Assembly: GCA_018105865.1 (NCBI GenBank) | Contig: CM030869.1 | Coordinates: 3,703,525-3,767,524 of the forward strand | Origin: Metaphire vulgaris | Lineage: Eukaryota; Annelida; Clitellata; Crassiclitellata; Megascolecidae | Length of the DNA stretch: 64,000 bases | Reading direction: 5' to 3' | Part shown: positions 33,441 through 44,125 of the stretch, in pieces | Numbering within the stretch: the first letter of the stretch is position 1 | Layout of the letters: the number at the start of each line of letters is the position of its first letter | The notes under the pieces: model-generated | Databases searched by the model: none | Told to the model about the DNA's origin: nothing | Seen by the model: the letters and a program-made list of their open reading frames with translations, nothing else | Program-made: the position numbers and the translations under genes

Positions 33441-33819
33441 ATCTTGACACGAGACGCGAAATTCTAGTCAATAAATTTTAACGATCTGTCCCAACGCGCG
33501 TAACTTATCCTTAACGCGTCGCAAGGCAACGCGATATAGTCTCACAAGAGATTTAACAATGTTGCAAGATATAATCTAAGAGCTTCAATCATGCTTCTCT
33601 TCTATCTCGTATGGAGAGGAATGGGAGTTTTTTGTCCAAATTTTTATTTATTTTTCTTGCAGTGGCAGCAGAGGATTGCGTGAATTCAGAAGACTCTGCA
33701 AATGTTTCGTCTTTGACAAGTAATCCGACGCTCGCCCCGGATCTAGATTTCGTTTGACCATTTTTTTATCGATTTCGACTGCGGATTTACATGCAATGGT
33801 TATTACTAAGCAGGATCGT
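33441..33819. other. Intergenic stretch, nothing recognised
   Basis: No gene or repeat boundary is visible. Confidence 0.45.
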
Positions 33820-34033
33820 CAGGGCCATGTTAAGGCGGAGACTGAGGGGGCTGAAGCCCCAGGCCCACCATGAAAAATAGGCCCACCGTTTTCCCGTAAC
33901 CTTTTTTTTGCTTGTCAGCTCGTTTTGGAAGGGAAATAACCTGTTTTGTTGCTTGCCAGAGATTTTTCGGCATAGGCGACGGCCTTTTTTCCTTCTCAGC
34001 CCCAGACCCACTCGGACCATTTATCCTGCCTTG
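33820..34033. mobile_element. Probable hAT-like MITE with CAGGGCCATGTTAAGG end
   Basis: It starts CAGGGCCATGTTAAGGCGG and ends GGACCATTTATCCTGCCTTG. The flanks AGGATCGT and AGGATCGA match at 7 of 8. It carries two reverse-strand GCTTGTC motifs near 33910 and 33950. Confidence 0.78.
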
Positions 34034-34087
34034 AGGATCGATGCAAAAATACGATGTATGCGTGTATTTAACCAACTCATTTAGCAT

Positions 34088-34224
34088 AAGGGGCCGTCCA
34101 TAAATAACGTCACCCGATTTTTGCAGTTTTTTACCCTTCCCTCGTCACAAGTCGTCACAAAAAGTCAGAACTCTCAAATATGACGTCACAACGCGTTAAC
34201 CCCCGTCATTTACGGATGGCCCCT
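34088..34224. mobile_element. MITE with TAAGGGGCCGTCCATAAAT end
   Basis: AAGGGGCCGTCCATAAATAA on the left pairs imperfectly with GTCATTTACGGATGGCCCCT on the right. Related ends occur in the nested element at 46747-47100. No TSD was identified. Confidence 0.7.
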
Positions 34225-34525
34225 AACAAAGCAATTGAAAGGTCTTTCCCATACTGGGCAGAGGTCAAATTCCGATGCAAAATAATGAATATAACACGCA
34301 TTTGTTTCACCGCATCTTGTAACTATGGTATTTAAAAAACCGGAAGTGCCAAATATAAAAACGTTAAAAACGCGTTTCTGAGGTAAAATAAGAAACGTAA
34401 CAAACTAAAACTATGGTTTTGTATGGCTTCATGCTGATCAGATCATTCAGTCATGTTTTTCAAGTTTTTATTTATTTTTATTTCTAACGTGTTTAACATC
34501 TATGTAAAAATCGCACACCTTTAAT

Positions 34526-34527
<2 letters not shown>
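34225..34527. other. Intergenic stretch, nothing recognised
   Basis: AT-rich. ACCGGAAGTGCCAAATATAAAAACG recurs in similar form near 34975. Confidence 0.4.
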
Positions 34528-34585
<58 letters not shown>

Positions 34586-34690
34586 ATAAGCCAATTTATA
34601 TAGCGCTATAGTCATAGCAGGCCAAGATCAAGAGCGCTTTACACATTGCACTTAAATGAGATGCTAAACAAGTGCGTCTTTAGTCTTTAA
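34528..34690 (-). pseudogene. LINE 3' end: RT C-terminus with (TTAG)n tail
   Basis: On the minus strand the codons from about 34683 read RLKTHLFSISFK, a CR1/L2-type C-terminus almost the same as that at 31.4 kb. The 3'UTR follows (AAAGCGCTCTTGATC, ATAGCGCTATATAAATTGG). The retroposon ends in a TTAG/CTAA tetranucleotide array at 34528-34584. It is 5' truncated. Confidence 0.78.
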
Positions 34691-34695
34691 TTATG

Positions 34696-34696
<1 letters not shown>

Positions 34697-34726
<30 letters not shown>

Positions 34727-34745
34727 GCGCGCGCACACACACGCA
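34697..34745. repeat. (CT)n and (CA)n dinucleotide repeat
   Basis: CT dinucleotides are followed by CGCGCGCACACAC. Confidence 0.95.
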
Positions 34746-35225
34746 CCCACTAACCCACGACGATCGCGATTCTTTTCAGTATGTCGTGCTTCGTGACCAT
34801 GCGAAACAGTTTTTCTTTAAAACCCAAGATAAACACTGAAAGAAGATCACTTCTCGTGAAATTCCATCCACTTCGTTACCATGGCGACCTTTCTCGCCGT
34901 TTTGTATCGGATGAATAGCGCCACAGCCACGGCTATCAGAACGCAAGTACGGAGGAACAGGTATTTTCAAAAAACGGAAGTACCAAATATAAAAACGTTA
35001 ACGGTTATTTCCAGGGTGTTTATGAGGTGGAATCCTCACGGCAGACATGGAGCTGTTATGCTCTTTAGCGATAATCACATCAGCGTTAATTAAGACGCAG
35101 TTCGTCCGGAGCGTTGGCGATCTATGCATGCGAGCGATTTGCTTAATGATTTAGGGATCTGAGGACAGAATTTATTGTCTTGCGGATCTCAAAATTACCC
35201 GGCTGTAGGTAAAACTGTGCAGGTG
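34746..35225. other. Intergenic stretch, nothing recognised
   Basis: Short open frames only. Confidence 0.45.
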
Positions 35226-35685
35226 AAGAGAGAGAGAGTGGGAGGGAGTGAGGGAGGGAGGGGGAGAGAAAGACAGAGACACAGACATAGACACAGGCAC
35301 AGACAGACAGACAGATACAGGGAGAAAGACAGACAAAGACGGACAGATAACAGATACGGGGAGAGAGAGATAGAAACAGACAGGCAGAGACAGACAGACA
35401 GCTATAGGAAGGGAGACAGACATACAGACAGAGAATGGAAAAAAGACACAGAGAGAGAGGCAGACAGATAGAGGGAGAGAGACAGAAAGAGAGAGAAAGA
35501 GATAGAAACAGACAGGCAGAGACAGACAGACAGCTATAGGAAGGGAGACAGACATACAGACAGAGAATGGAAAAGAGACACAGAGAGAGGTAGACAGATA
35601 GAGGGAGAGAGACAGAAAGAAAGAGAGAGAGAGAGAGAGAGAGATAAAAACAGACAGAGGGAGAGAGACAGAGACAGAGAACCGT
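35226..35685. repeat. GA/GACA-rich tandem array
   Basis: About 460 bp of AGAGAGA and CAGACAGA units. A segment near 35370-35440 is duplicated near 35510-35580 (ACAGCTATAGGAAGGGAG). The 222-codon minus-strand frame is low complexity. Confidence 0.95.
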
Positions 35686-36025
35686 ATGAAGTCACGAAAG
35701 GCAAAATACAGTATATCGATTTTATAAAATCGACAGCAAAGCAGGTCTTGTTTCGACGCATTCGAAAGAATTTTCGAAAGTGGACGAGGCTGTGAAGCGA
35801 AACTCGGTTCAAACGTGTCGGCACTGCAGTCTCTCTGCACCGAGAATTGAATTTTTATGGGGGGGGGGGGGGCAGATGCTGGGTAGGGAATGAATTTCGA
35901 TTACAAATCACAACCTCTTTGACGAAATTTTGACATGCAGAGCGGATAACAATCGAGAGTCGAATGGAAATTAAACTCTTATTTGCTTTCGCAAAATTAA
36001 AAATTCTTCGATTTACCTTTCATCG

Positions 36026-36066
<41 letters not shown>

Positions 36067-36545
36067 GTCATCATCAGGCTGTCTTGCCTCACGGTCAAGT
36101 AATTCAGTTCTGACCCATTGCGTCGCCATCTGGCGAATATGAACGACACCTCATTTATAAAACGAAATTGAAACAATTAGGCGATGGTGTAATTCTGATC
36201 GAATATCAGAGAAGTTCGTCTATCAAATGCATCGGTTGTAGTCGTAGAAGTTTAAACACCTGAATAATCTAATCATAAAACGCTTTACAAGGACAATGTT
36301 TGGCGATTCTCGTTTGCTCAACAAGAAACCTTTATTTAGCGTCGTCTTCTATTTATAAATAAGAGAAAATCCGCTTAACCTTTATGTTACATCCAATATC
36401 GGAGGAAAGTTGAGAAGGAGAAAACGCAAAATGCGAGAACAGATTTGATTTTCTGTTAATAGGCCTATAACGAAATGCAAGCAACAAAATATTTACGGGC
36501 ATAGAAGCAGCTATGCGCGGCATTATAAAATGCTCGACGATCATA
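36026..36545. repeat. Dispersed repeat Q copy 1 with (CAT)n edge
   Basis: (CAT)n at 36026-36076 is followed by a segment almost identical to 54706-55165: AAGTAATTCAGTTCTGACCC, CGCCATCTGGCGAATATGAA, CATAAAACGCTTTACAAGG. The (CAT)n edge suggests the tail of a minus-strand retroposon. Confidence 0.85.
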
Positions 36546-36636
36546 TACCGACGATAATATCATGTAAAAAATACCGCGAATTTCGTGACATCATCGCTTT
36601 TTGACAAATTCTAATCAATTATTTCCATATTTACTA

Positions 36637-36705
36637 CAGTGGCGGCTCCACAAGAGGGCCCTGGGGGTCGTGCTCCCCCTATTGAGTGCCTGGCCCCCAG
36701 TCAGA
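36637..36705. mobile_element. MITE family A fragment (copy 3)
   Basis: It begins CAGTGGCGGCTCCACAAG and runs to TGCCTGGCCCCCAG, then breaks. The other half is absent. Confidence 0.8.
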
Positions 36706-37683
36706 CAAAAATAAGAAATTCTTACCTTTTAATCTGCTACAGCCAATGTTCGATTTTATTGAAGGTTTTATGGTTAAACATTCACTCACTGAGGACGAAA
36801 TTTGTAATTTTTCGTCAGCAAGATCCGCCTCTGAATTAGGTGAATTTGAGGTGGAAGGGGTCGGACTGCTCTACTTTCGCAAAATCGAGCAATGTACATT
36901 AGGGTGCCAACGAGTACCATGAGGAAAAACAAGTTTTTGATTTTTTAAAGTCTCACCCTGTGAAATTGTTCCTTTCTATATAAGAAAGCAAACTGCAAAG
37001 TTTTAACAAAATCTGTCAATATTTAGAGGTTGCACAACGCTGTTAAAAGAATGCCTTATTTGCATCGAACTTGCTTAGAACTAGAATCAGTAACAATGTG
37101 TCAAGTTTGGTTACTGTATGACAATTTTAGGTTTTTTAGTTCACACATGTACATAATCTATGCTGATCTTTGATTATATAATACACATTACATATTCTAT
37201 GCAATATTGAATAGGCTACCTTTAGTGCCTTTAACCCTCAAGCGACCAGCTGGGGTCCTATGGGACCCCAGTCATGGTTTCTATTGCGCAACTTTTCGGC
37301 TATTGATGATATTCAAAAACGGTTTAGTGAATTTGTAGCTTGGCTACTGCTTCAGGTTTGGGTAAAATAAAATCAATCTTATAACATGTGTAATTTTTTT
37401 AAATTGTCATTTCGTGTTGGGGTCCCTTAGGACCCCATTCGAATTTTCATGCAGAAGGTTGTTTTAGTCAATGTGTTTGCTTTGTTAGACTTGAAATGTT
37501 CACAGAATCTCCAAATATCAATGTATTTTATTGTGTGACAGAGACCAGTGGATCATTGTGTAGTGAATGTCATCAAGTAGGACTATACACTATACTGTAT
37601 ACCCAATCTATTAGCCTACCGTATTAGTCCAATGTGTGCCTATTGTTATAATCACATTGTAATGCTACTATACCTGCTGGAAT

Positions 37684-38828
37684 TTGAGAGTCCTGTCCAA
37701 ATTAGACATTTGTAGATTCCGTTGTATAGGTTATATGTCCGCTGTAATTCGTGTAGCTAGGTACAGTATAGCGCAAGCTGTACAACAGCTACCGGCAGCT
37801 GTTGAAAGTGACAATGACTGCAGTTCAAATGAAAGTTCCGAGAATGCAGATCACGTTTCAGAAGTTTCTGAGCAAAGTGACATCGAAGGCACTTATGAGC
37901 AAAAGAGTACAGAATTCGCACCGGGTGTTGACGCTCCTGTCACTTGCCGTTTGGGCAGCACTGAGAAAGGTAAAGGTCGCGGAGGTGGTCGCCGGGGCAA
38001 CTCATCTTCATCCGGAACATCAGGATCTGTGCGACAGCAACACGACGAGGATGGCATATCCTCTGATGCAACACTCATTGGTAAAACGGCTTCATTTATT
38101 GGAGAAATCCACTACCAACTAGAAGACACTGCAACCAATATATCATATGTACTATGCCTGGTGTACCGGTAACTTCTGGATCACGCTGCAATACAATTAT
38201 GGAAAACATGCAGTTCTGGGTAACTCCAAACGTCATTATCAACATTATATTGCAAACAAATGAGAGGCAAACAGAAGGATACGCAAATAGAATTAAACTA
38301 ACCCAGATAAAAAACATGACGAGTGGAAGCAGTGACTGACAACGAAATTCTCGCATTTTGGGGTCTCTGTATTTTGGCTGGAATCTAAAGGAGTAGCCAT
38401 GAACTACAAATAGCTTATGGTCAACCGTCAACGCGTGAAGGAAGACCAATATTTATGGCAACGATATCATGCCCCGGTTTCGTGATATCATGAAACACAT
38501 GAGATTTGATGACAAATCGACTAGACAACTAAGACAGAAGGATGCCAAGTTAGCTGCTTTCTGTGACGTTTGCCTAATGTTCATATCTCAGCTGCCAAAG
38601 ATTTTTCCAAGGTCAGACCTATGTGTTGACGAACAACTGGTGGCATATCGTGGCAAATGTAATTTTCGCTAAAATATCCATTCAAAACCGGCTAAGTACG
38701 GGATTAAAAGTTGTTGGTGCTGTGATTTTGTGACATCGTAACCACCTACTGCAGATATATGCTTAGGTAGGCAGAAGAATGCAAAAAGAGAGGTCGGACA
38801 GGGTGCGCGAGTGGTTAAAAGTCTGATA
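37684..38828 (+). pseudogene. piggyBac (DDE_Tnp_1_7) transposase, broken
   Basis: It encoded the nuclear cut-and-paste transposase of the piggyBac family. An acidic, serine-rich N-terminal region reads at 37684-38150. The catalytic-domain start reads at 38469-38670: PRFRDIMKHMRFDDKSTR, then DLCVDEQLVAYRGKCNFR, whose VDEQ aspartate is the first of the DDD triad. A stop follows immediately, but KPAKYGIK and, near 38765-38828, LGRQKNAKREVGQGARVVK are still legible in shifted frames. The second and third catalytic aspartates and the cysteine-rich C-terminus are absent. Several frameshifts make it non-functional. It lies inside a hAT-like element. Confidence 0.9.
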
Positions 38829-39205
38829 TGTGGGCGCAGTGGCGGCTCCACAGGGGGCCAGAGGAGCCCGTGCCTCCCTACTGAGTGGCCCCCAGTGGCC
38901 CCCTGTTGAGACCCTATACTTAATACTACATACCTAACAACAAATGGTTGGCCCCCATGATTAGAAGTTGCCACCCCAACGGCCCCCACTTGCCAAATCC
39001 TGGAGCCGCCACTGTGTGGGCGTCCGCAGAAATTTTTCCAGGAGCTGCAAAACAGGGTCTTGTGACGAAAGAAATGACAAAAATTTCTAGAGGTGCAAAA
39101 CAGGGTTATGTGACAAAAGAAACGAGGAATTTTACTTATTTCGTAACTTCACAATTTTCCCAGGGGTGCTGTTGCACCCCCTTGTCCCCCCTCTGGACAC
39201 CCATA
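38829..39205. mobile_element. MITE P inserted in the piggyBac transposase
   Basis: The ends are TGTGGGCGTCCGCAG (the first part duplicated by the nested MITE) and CTCTGGACACCCATA, a partial inverted match. The perfect 8-bp TSD GTCTGATA is at 38821-38828 and 39206-39213. Interior AGGTGCAAAACAGGG repeats occur. Confidence 0.8.
38837..39014. mobile_element. MITE family A copy 4, innermost of a four-level nest
   Basis: The ends are CAGTGGCGGCTCCACAGG and CTGGAGCCGCCACTG. The perfect 8-bp TSD TGTGGGCG is at 38829-38836 and 39015-39022, lying at the very tip of MITE P. Confidence 0.96.
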
Positions 39206-39367
39206 GTCTGATAGGGCTTTGTTTTAAGCTAATTATGAATTGAATGTTATACAAACTTCATTTAGTTGTGCTTAGGATCGCTAGTTTTCAGTAAAGGTAA
39301 ATGGGGTCCCAAAGGACCCCAGCTGGTCAGATTAAGGCGTAAAATATGTCGGTCGCTTGAGGGTTAA

Positions 39368-40604
39368 GGTATTGTGAAAGTGCTTGGTGTTCCTAAGATT
39401 CCAAACGGCACTGGAGAAGCGCAGGCATCAGCAGTGTTCCGTTTGATCGAAGAGAGGAAACTCACAAACTACATTCATTCAAAGTGTTTTGATACAACAG
39501 CCAGTAATACTGGAATGAAGGCTGGTTGGTGCCTGTATCTTGCTGCAGCAGAAACTTCAACGAGATCTGCTCCCTTTAGCCTGTCGCCATCATGTCCACG
39601 AGCTCATAGTAGCCAGAGTGTTTGACTTGTTGATGGGCTGGTCAAGTGGGTCTAATATCAAATTATTTGAAAGATTTTCTAAGACATGAAATCACATTGA
39701 TTGTTCTAAGTATGACAGTGTGACTGAAGACAGACACCTGAATTTACACTTTGAAATTATAAAAGGCGACCTGCCAACAGCTGCAACTATTTCATCCCAG
39801 AGATGACTACAAAGAGTTCCTGGTGCTCGCTTTGCTGTTTCTGGGTGATGATACTGCTAGCAACAACCCCAACATCCACATCAATGCACCTGGCGCATAC
39901 CATAGGGCACGCTGGATGGGCAAAAATTCTGCAAAATACTATACAGCTTAAAGATCTACCTGTTTCGATCACAGTTCAGACTTACAGCAGGAGAACTGGC
40001 AGGTCTTCAACAGTTCAATTTGTTTGTTGTGAGAATCTATCTCAAGGCATGGTTTGCTTGTACCTTGCCTACTTCAGCTCCTGGGAATGATTTACAATTG
40101 CTGAAGGATCTTGAAGTATATCGTTCAACAAATGATGCAGTTGCTGACGCAGCAATGAAAACGTTCCAGCGTCACTTATGGTATCTGAATATACAACTTA
40201 TTGGCTTGGCTTTCTTCGATTCTCAGTTGTCTGCAGATGAAAAGGCAAACATGGTCTCTGCTCTGTCAAACGTTGGAGATTCTAGTCCTCTGGCTCGAAT
40301 TACCTTGAAAGACATGCACATTGGAAATAAGCAGCTGAGTCACTTTGTATCTGCCAGCAACAAACATTTCTTTGCTTCGATGAACATTTCAACAGATTTT
40401 CTGTCTCTAGATCCATCCATTTGGGACAGTAAAGAATCATATTTGGCAGCTCAGTCACGTGTAAGGGAGCTGAACATCGTAAACGATGCAGCAGAACGCG
40501 GTGTTGCTCTAATCCAGACATTCAACTCGACGCTGACAAACCAGGAAGAACAAAAGCAATACTTACTACAAGTCGTTGAACTTCATCAAAAACAGTTTTC
40601 ATTG
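39368..40604 (+). pseudogene. Transposase-like protein of the 4.2-kb hAT-like element, broken
   Basis: Three frames carry consecutive pieces of one protein. 39374-39625 reads VLGVPKIPNGTGEAQ, then CFDTTASNTGMKAG, an aspartate block like an RNase H-fold transposase core. A shifted frame reads FDLLMGWSSGSNIKLFERF. At 39805 comes INAPGAYHRARWMGK. From 40020 to 40604 a 195-codon open stretch reads FVVRIYLKAWFACTLP and later LNIVNDAAERGVALIQ before the MITE at 40605. I know this protein type from other invertebrate genomes only as uncharacterised, transposon-associated sequence. Assignment to hAT rests on the TIR and TSD. At least three frameshifts or stops are present, and the N-terminus was separated by the piggyBac insertion or lost. 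Confidence 0.75.
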
Positions 40605-40770
40605 CAGTGGATCCCACTTAATCGCATACCTCTTAATTGCATAACCCGCATAACAACATAAAAACCCGAACCAGTGTTTTGTGTATCAGACGTCCCGGCT
40701 ATTTGCATAGCCCAGTTAATCGCATAAGCAAGGCTTGAACGGCACCTATGCAATTAAGCGGGTTTCACTG
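40605..40770. mobile_element. Tc/mariner-type MITE family I copy 2
   Basis: The ends are CAGTGGATCCCACTTAATCG and AATTAAGCGGGTTTCACTG, as in copy 1 at 9045. TA follows on the right, while the left neighbour is TG, a likely mutation of TA. It truncates the reading frame of the transposase relic. Confidence 0.92.
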
Positions 40771-41255
40771 TACCAAATAAAAATGTTATTGTTCAGTAGC
40801 TTAGCAGTCACTGACACTGACACTTGACAGTTTCTGAAGCTAAATCTTGTATGTACGACTTTTTGTACGTTAATAACCATTAATGACATTGCGTTATAAT
40901 TGGCTGACAACGTTTCGATTTTCAAGGTCGCTGTGCAACCTCTAAATACATCATAATAATGGTAAAAATTTTCATGGGTTATTCATTTGTGTATATGAAC
41001 AAAATGCAAGGGTGAGACTTTAACAATTCTGAAATTTATTTTTTATTGGCACCCTAATGTACATTGTACATTATGTAATTCGTACGCTGTCGTGCTTAAT
41101 AAGATACATTTTATTCTGTATCTGAAGGGTATACAGGTTACCATTGACATAGCCACGGTGCCCGACCACCACCACCCTATTCGGGTCGGGACCGGTCGTG
41201 AGATTCGTCCAAAACCGATAGGCAGTTGGGGGGGGGGGTGGCATCAGGGCTTGAG

Positions 41256-41413
41256 CGGTGTTTTATCCAGACCCCATGTCTTGGGGGGGGATTGACTTGG
41301 CTGGAGAGAAAGAAGCACAGTTCAAGACAAACAAATTTAGTGCTGCGATTTGGGGGATTTGAAATTTTTTGGATGGGGAATCTCCCCTCCCAACAGGACT
41401 GTATAAAGCACTG
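41256..41413. mobile_element. MITE family E copy 3
   Basis: It starts CGGTGTTTTATCCAGACCCC and ends ACTGTATAAAGCACTG. The flanks GGCTTGAG and GGCTTGAC match at 7 of 8. Confidence 0.88.
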
Positions 41414-41421
41414 GGCTTGAC

Positions 41422-41868
41422 ACAACGGCCTATTTTGCTTGTCAAGCTAAAATATGAAACTCTTGATGTGATCCACCTATTCTGTAGTCGGGGCTAAACC
41501 TCTGACTGTTGCAAAATCAAATATACACTGTACCTAATTTAGCGCGACAAGCATAAAGCATAGACACATTAGGCAAACAGGCAATAGAATATAGAATTTA
41601 TATCTTATCTAATTAATCCTCTTACAGTTTTGTATGCTTAATGTATCTTGAGGACAAAACCCCACGAGAAAAGAAATGTACGTTTAAGAAGAAGCCTATG
41701 TCCTGATAAAAAAATCGCAGACATTCTCTGAAATGTTTGCCTGTTTGCTACAATCGTTGGTGACGAATATTTAGGATTTTCTTTATATCGGAGTCGTTGA
41801 GACTCATAAGACCTCAATAAATGTTAGCGACTGGCCCTGAAATATTCATGGCAACACACTAGCAAACT
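41422..41868. other. Intergenic stretch, nothing recognised
   Basis: One GCTTGTC motif lies at about 41437. No gene was found. Confidence 0.45.
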
Positions 41869-42125
41869 CAGTGGCGTAGCGTGCGGGCCAGAGGTGGCCG
41901 CCCAGGGTGCAACATTTTTGGGAAGCGTAAACTTATCGGGAATGCGCCAAACATTTTTTTGGGGGGAGAATAACAAATAATTAACAGGTTAGATAAACAA
42001 TTTAATCTGAATGTTATTAAAAAATAATGCACATGAAGGACATTTTCTGATCGTCAGAGTTTTTGGGATGTTGTAGGAACATATATTTCAGTTTTCGCCC
42101 TGGCGTCGCCATCCCACGCTACCAG
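41869..42125. mobile_element. MITE with CAGTGGCGTAGCGTG end, right end decayed
   Basis: It starts CAGTGGCGTAGCGTGCGGG. The inverted partner appears as ATCCCACGCTACCAG near 42113. No TSD was identified. Confidence 0.6.
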
Positions 42126-42899
42126 GGATTTTTCTACGCCCACCCGGCGGGACACCCCACCCCCACCCTCCAACCCCCAACACAAATTCCTGAGGAACAG
42201 ACTCGAACAAGCCGTCCTTATGCCGCAGTTATGAGGATTATAGCATTGAATTATATTGAATTATATATTGAATTGATTATAGCATTGAATGACCTCCACG
42301 CTGCAAACGATAGTTGTCAACTCTTCCCTATGCCAATAAACAATCTTATCTTTTTAGCTCTATTGGCTCTCCCATGCAAAATCGTTACAGTACATCGAGA
42401 CCTGAAACATGCAAAAATTACTTTCTATTGTCTATTGAATTCTAGATAATCAGACGACATCTTGAAACATACATACTTACTTTCTATTTTATATTCTATG
42501 TAACCATTATAATAATGCATCCGCATCAGTCCATGCTCAAACATAAAACATACAAACATACTAAAACCCAAAAAGTGGAACTCTCAGTCAGTTAGTTAAT
42601 CGGTATAATCGGTTAACAAACAAAACGGCTAGCAATGAATGGAGTCGGCAAGCTGTTTGAACTTACCTGTAGGCCTAATTAATGTGTCAGCGATCAGCTA
42701 ATTGTTAATTAAGCTTAACAGATAACTGAGTCAGATGAGACATTTTTGAAGTAGGTCTTCTAAAAAAATAAGGCACGATTTATTATTACCAAAGCTGCTA
42801 ATTCAATTGAGAAGGAATTTCGATTTGATTGAAACAACCTTTTCTGCCCTAGTTCGAATTGCCCGCGACTCTGGCGGTTAAAGCGTCCCCCATTGATCA
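42126..42899. other. Intergenic stretch, nothing recognised
   Basis: It contains a short internal duplication of ATTATATTGAATT (42250-42290). No gene was found. Confidence 0.45.
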
Positions 42900-42907
42900 C
42901 TGACGAC

Positions 42908-43094
42908 CAGTGGCGGCTCCAGGCTTTGGCAAGTTGGGGGCCGTTGGGGTGGCATCTTCTAATCATGGGGGGCAACCATTTGTTGTTAGGTATGCATTAT
43001 TAAGTATAGGGTCCCAACAGGAGGGCCACTGGGGGGGCAGGCACTCAATAGAGAGGCACGGGCACCCCCGGACCACCCTGTGGAGCCGCCACTG
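42908..43094. mobile_element. MITE family A copy 5
   Basis: The ends are CAGTGGCGGCTCCAGG and TGTGGAGCCGCCACTG. The perfect 8-bp TSD CTGACGAC is at 42900-42907 and 43095-43102. Confidence 0.97.
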
Positions 43095-43256
43095 CTGACG
43101 ACCCCTAAATGGGCATTTCGAATGTTACCGTATGACAGTCCTCCCCACTCCCGACTTAAAATAGTCAGGTCTCCGCTGCTGCTATTTGAATCGAATAAGC
43201 TTTTCAAATGGTGCTTCGTAGAAATCATTTGAAGTTGCCTTCTCGTTTATCCGCCA

Positions 43257-43461
43257 CAGAGGCGGATCTAGGGTGTTTGGCGCCCGGAGGCAAAGTGTAC
43301 TTTTGGCGCCCCTAACATTGCTGACGAGCAAAAAAGGCCGTCACACGTGTTTCTTCTTCTTTATTGTACATTTCACTTACCCAAATACCCGATTTTTGGC
43401 GCCCCCTCACCTCGGCACCCAAGGACATATGTCCCCCCTGACCCCCGTCGGTCCGCCTCTG
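43257..43461. mobile_element. hAT-like MITE with CAGAGGCGGATCTAGG end
   Basis: The ends are CAGAGGCGGATCTAGGG and GTCGGTCCGCCTCTG. The perfect 8-bp TSD ATCCGCCA is at 43249-43256 and 43462-43469. A GACGAGCAAAAAAGG motif lies at about 43322. Confidence 0.95.
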
Positions 43462-43539
43462 ATCCGCCATTCGTTTATTCGCCATACATATACACACACT
43501 CACTCATACACACACACCCACACACACATTTGGGCGCTT

Positions 43540-43975
43540 TATACAGGAACCGTTGACATCTGGCGAAGGTCTTAAGAAGTAACTTTCAGAATTTAGTCAA
43601 AATTGAAGATCTAGTCAATAAAAATTCATAATTACGAATAGAAAATGACAGTCTTCAAGGGCAAGGACTTAAAAGATAAAATTATCAGAAGTTTCACGGA
43701 TTTGGAAGTTGCTGTTTTTCAACAATCAACACCTTTTAAACGTCCATCCGACACGTCATAAGAACAAATTTCTGAACTTAAGTCGTATGTATCGGCTAGC
43801 TCATATGTTGTCATGGTGTAGATCTTTTTCTATGCAAAATGCTTTGGACGAGGGATTTTTAGTCCTAACTCTTAAGTTTATGAACCTTAAAGTATTTAAT
43901 TGCAGTTTTACAGTGCATTATAACGAACCGAAAACAAGTGAATGTTTAAACGCTCAAGATGGTTAACGCAGAAAG
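43540..43975 (+). repeat. Dispersed repeat R copy 2
   Basis: It has the same block order as 20880-21330 (ACAGGAACCGTTGAC, GAAGATCTAGTCAAT, CAACACCTTTTAAACG, GCAAAATGCTTTGGACGAGG). Related sequence continues to about 44330, including ACGCTCAGGCATTAGTTGG, which recurs near 49755. Confidence 0.8.
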
Positions 43976-44084
43976 AGAAACCTTGTGTACTAGCTTTTTT
44001 AGATCGAATAAGAACCGATTGGAAAGCCTGGTAATCACTGAGAAAATCGAATAAAAATTAATGTGGCTGCAGTTAATGCGAAAT

Positions 44085-44125
44085 AAATAAATAAATAAAT
44101 AAATAAATAAAATATATATTATACA
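44085..44125. repeat. (AAAT)n microsatellite
   Basis: AAAT tetranucleotides run into a TA-rich stretch. Confidence 0.9.

Larger units (their letters stand above)
37235..39363 (+). mobile_element. piggyBac transposon relic inserted at TTAA
   Basis: The TIRs are CCCTCAAGCGACCAGCTGGGG and, at the other end, GGTCGCTTGAGGG. TTAA lies on both sides (37231-37234 and 39364-39367). An inner repeat GGGGTCC(N)GGACCCC occurs near each end. CCCT-type termini and a TTAA duplication are diagnostic of piggyBac. It is 2129 bp including a 377-bp MITE plus 8-bp TSD, so about 1.7 kb remains and the 3' half of the transposase is deleted. Confidence 0.95.
36900..41056 (+). mobile_element. 4.2-kb hAT-like transposon with long TIRs, multiply interrupted
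   Basis: The ends are TAGGGTGCCAA and TTGGCACCCTA. The inverted match continues patchily for about 150 bp on each side: AAAGTCTCACCCT near 36946 and inverted AGGGTGAGACTTT near 41009; ATTTAGAGGTTGCACA near 37020 and inverted near 40935. The TSD ATGTACAT (36892-36899 and 41057-41064) fits the hAT pattern nTnnnnAn, though this 8-mer is itself palindromic, so its limits are slightly ambiguous. It contains a piggyBac relic (37235-39363) and a Tc-type MITE (40605-40770). The transposase-like relic is described separately. Confidence 0.85.

Noticed and set aside
33087..33481. Three overlapping Ser/Leu/Cys-rich frames of about 100 codons
   Set aside because: All three frames are open across a CTCTCTGT repeat, so none is evidence of a gene.
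34528..34584. CRISPR-like or telomeric array (TTAG repeats)
   Set aside because: It is a simple tetranucleotide tail directly joined to a LINE 3' end. There are no spacers.
35172..35840. 222-codon minus-strand frame with apparent hydrophobic repeats
   Set aside because: Its composition follows the GA/GACA array. The hydrophobicity is an artefact of CT-rich codons.
36686..36922. 78-codon frame (MPGPQSDKNKKFLPF) as a gene start
   Set aside because: It begins inside a truncated MITE A and ends at the TIR of the hAT-like element, and shows no known domain.
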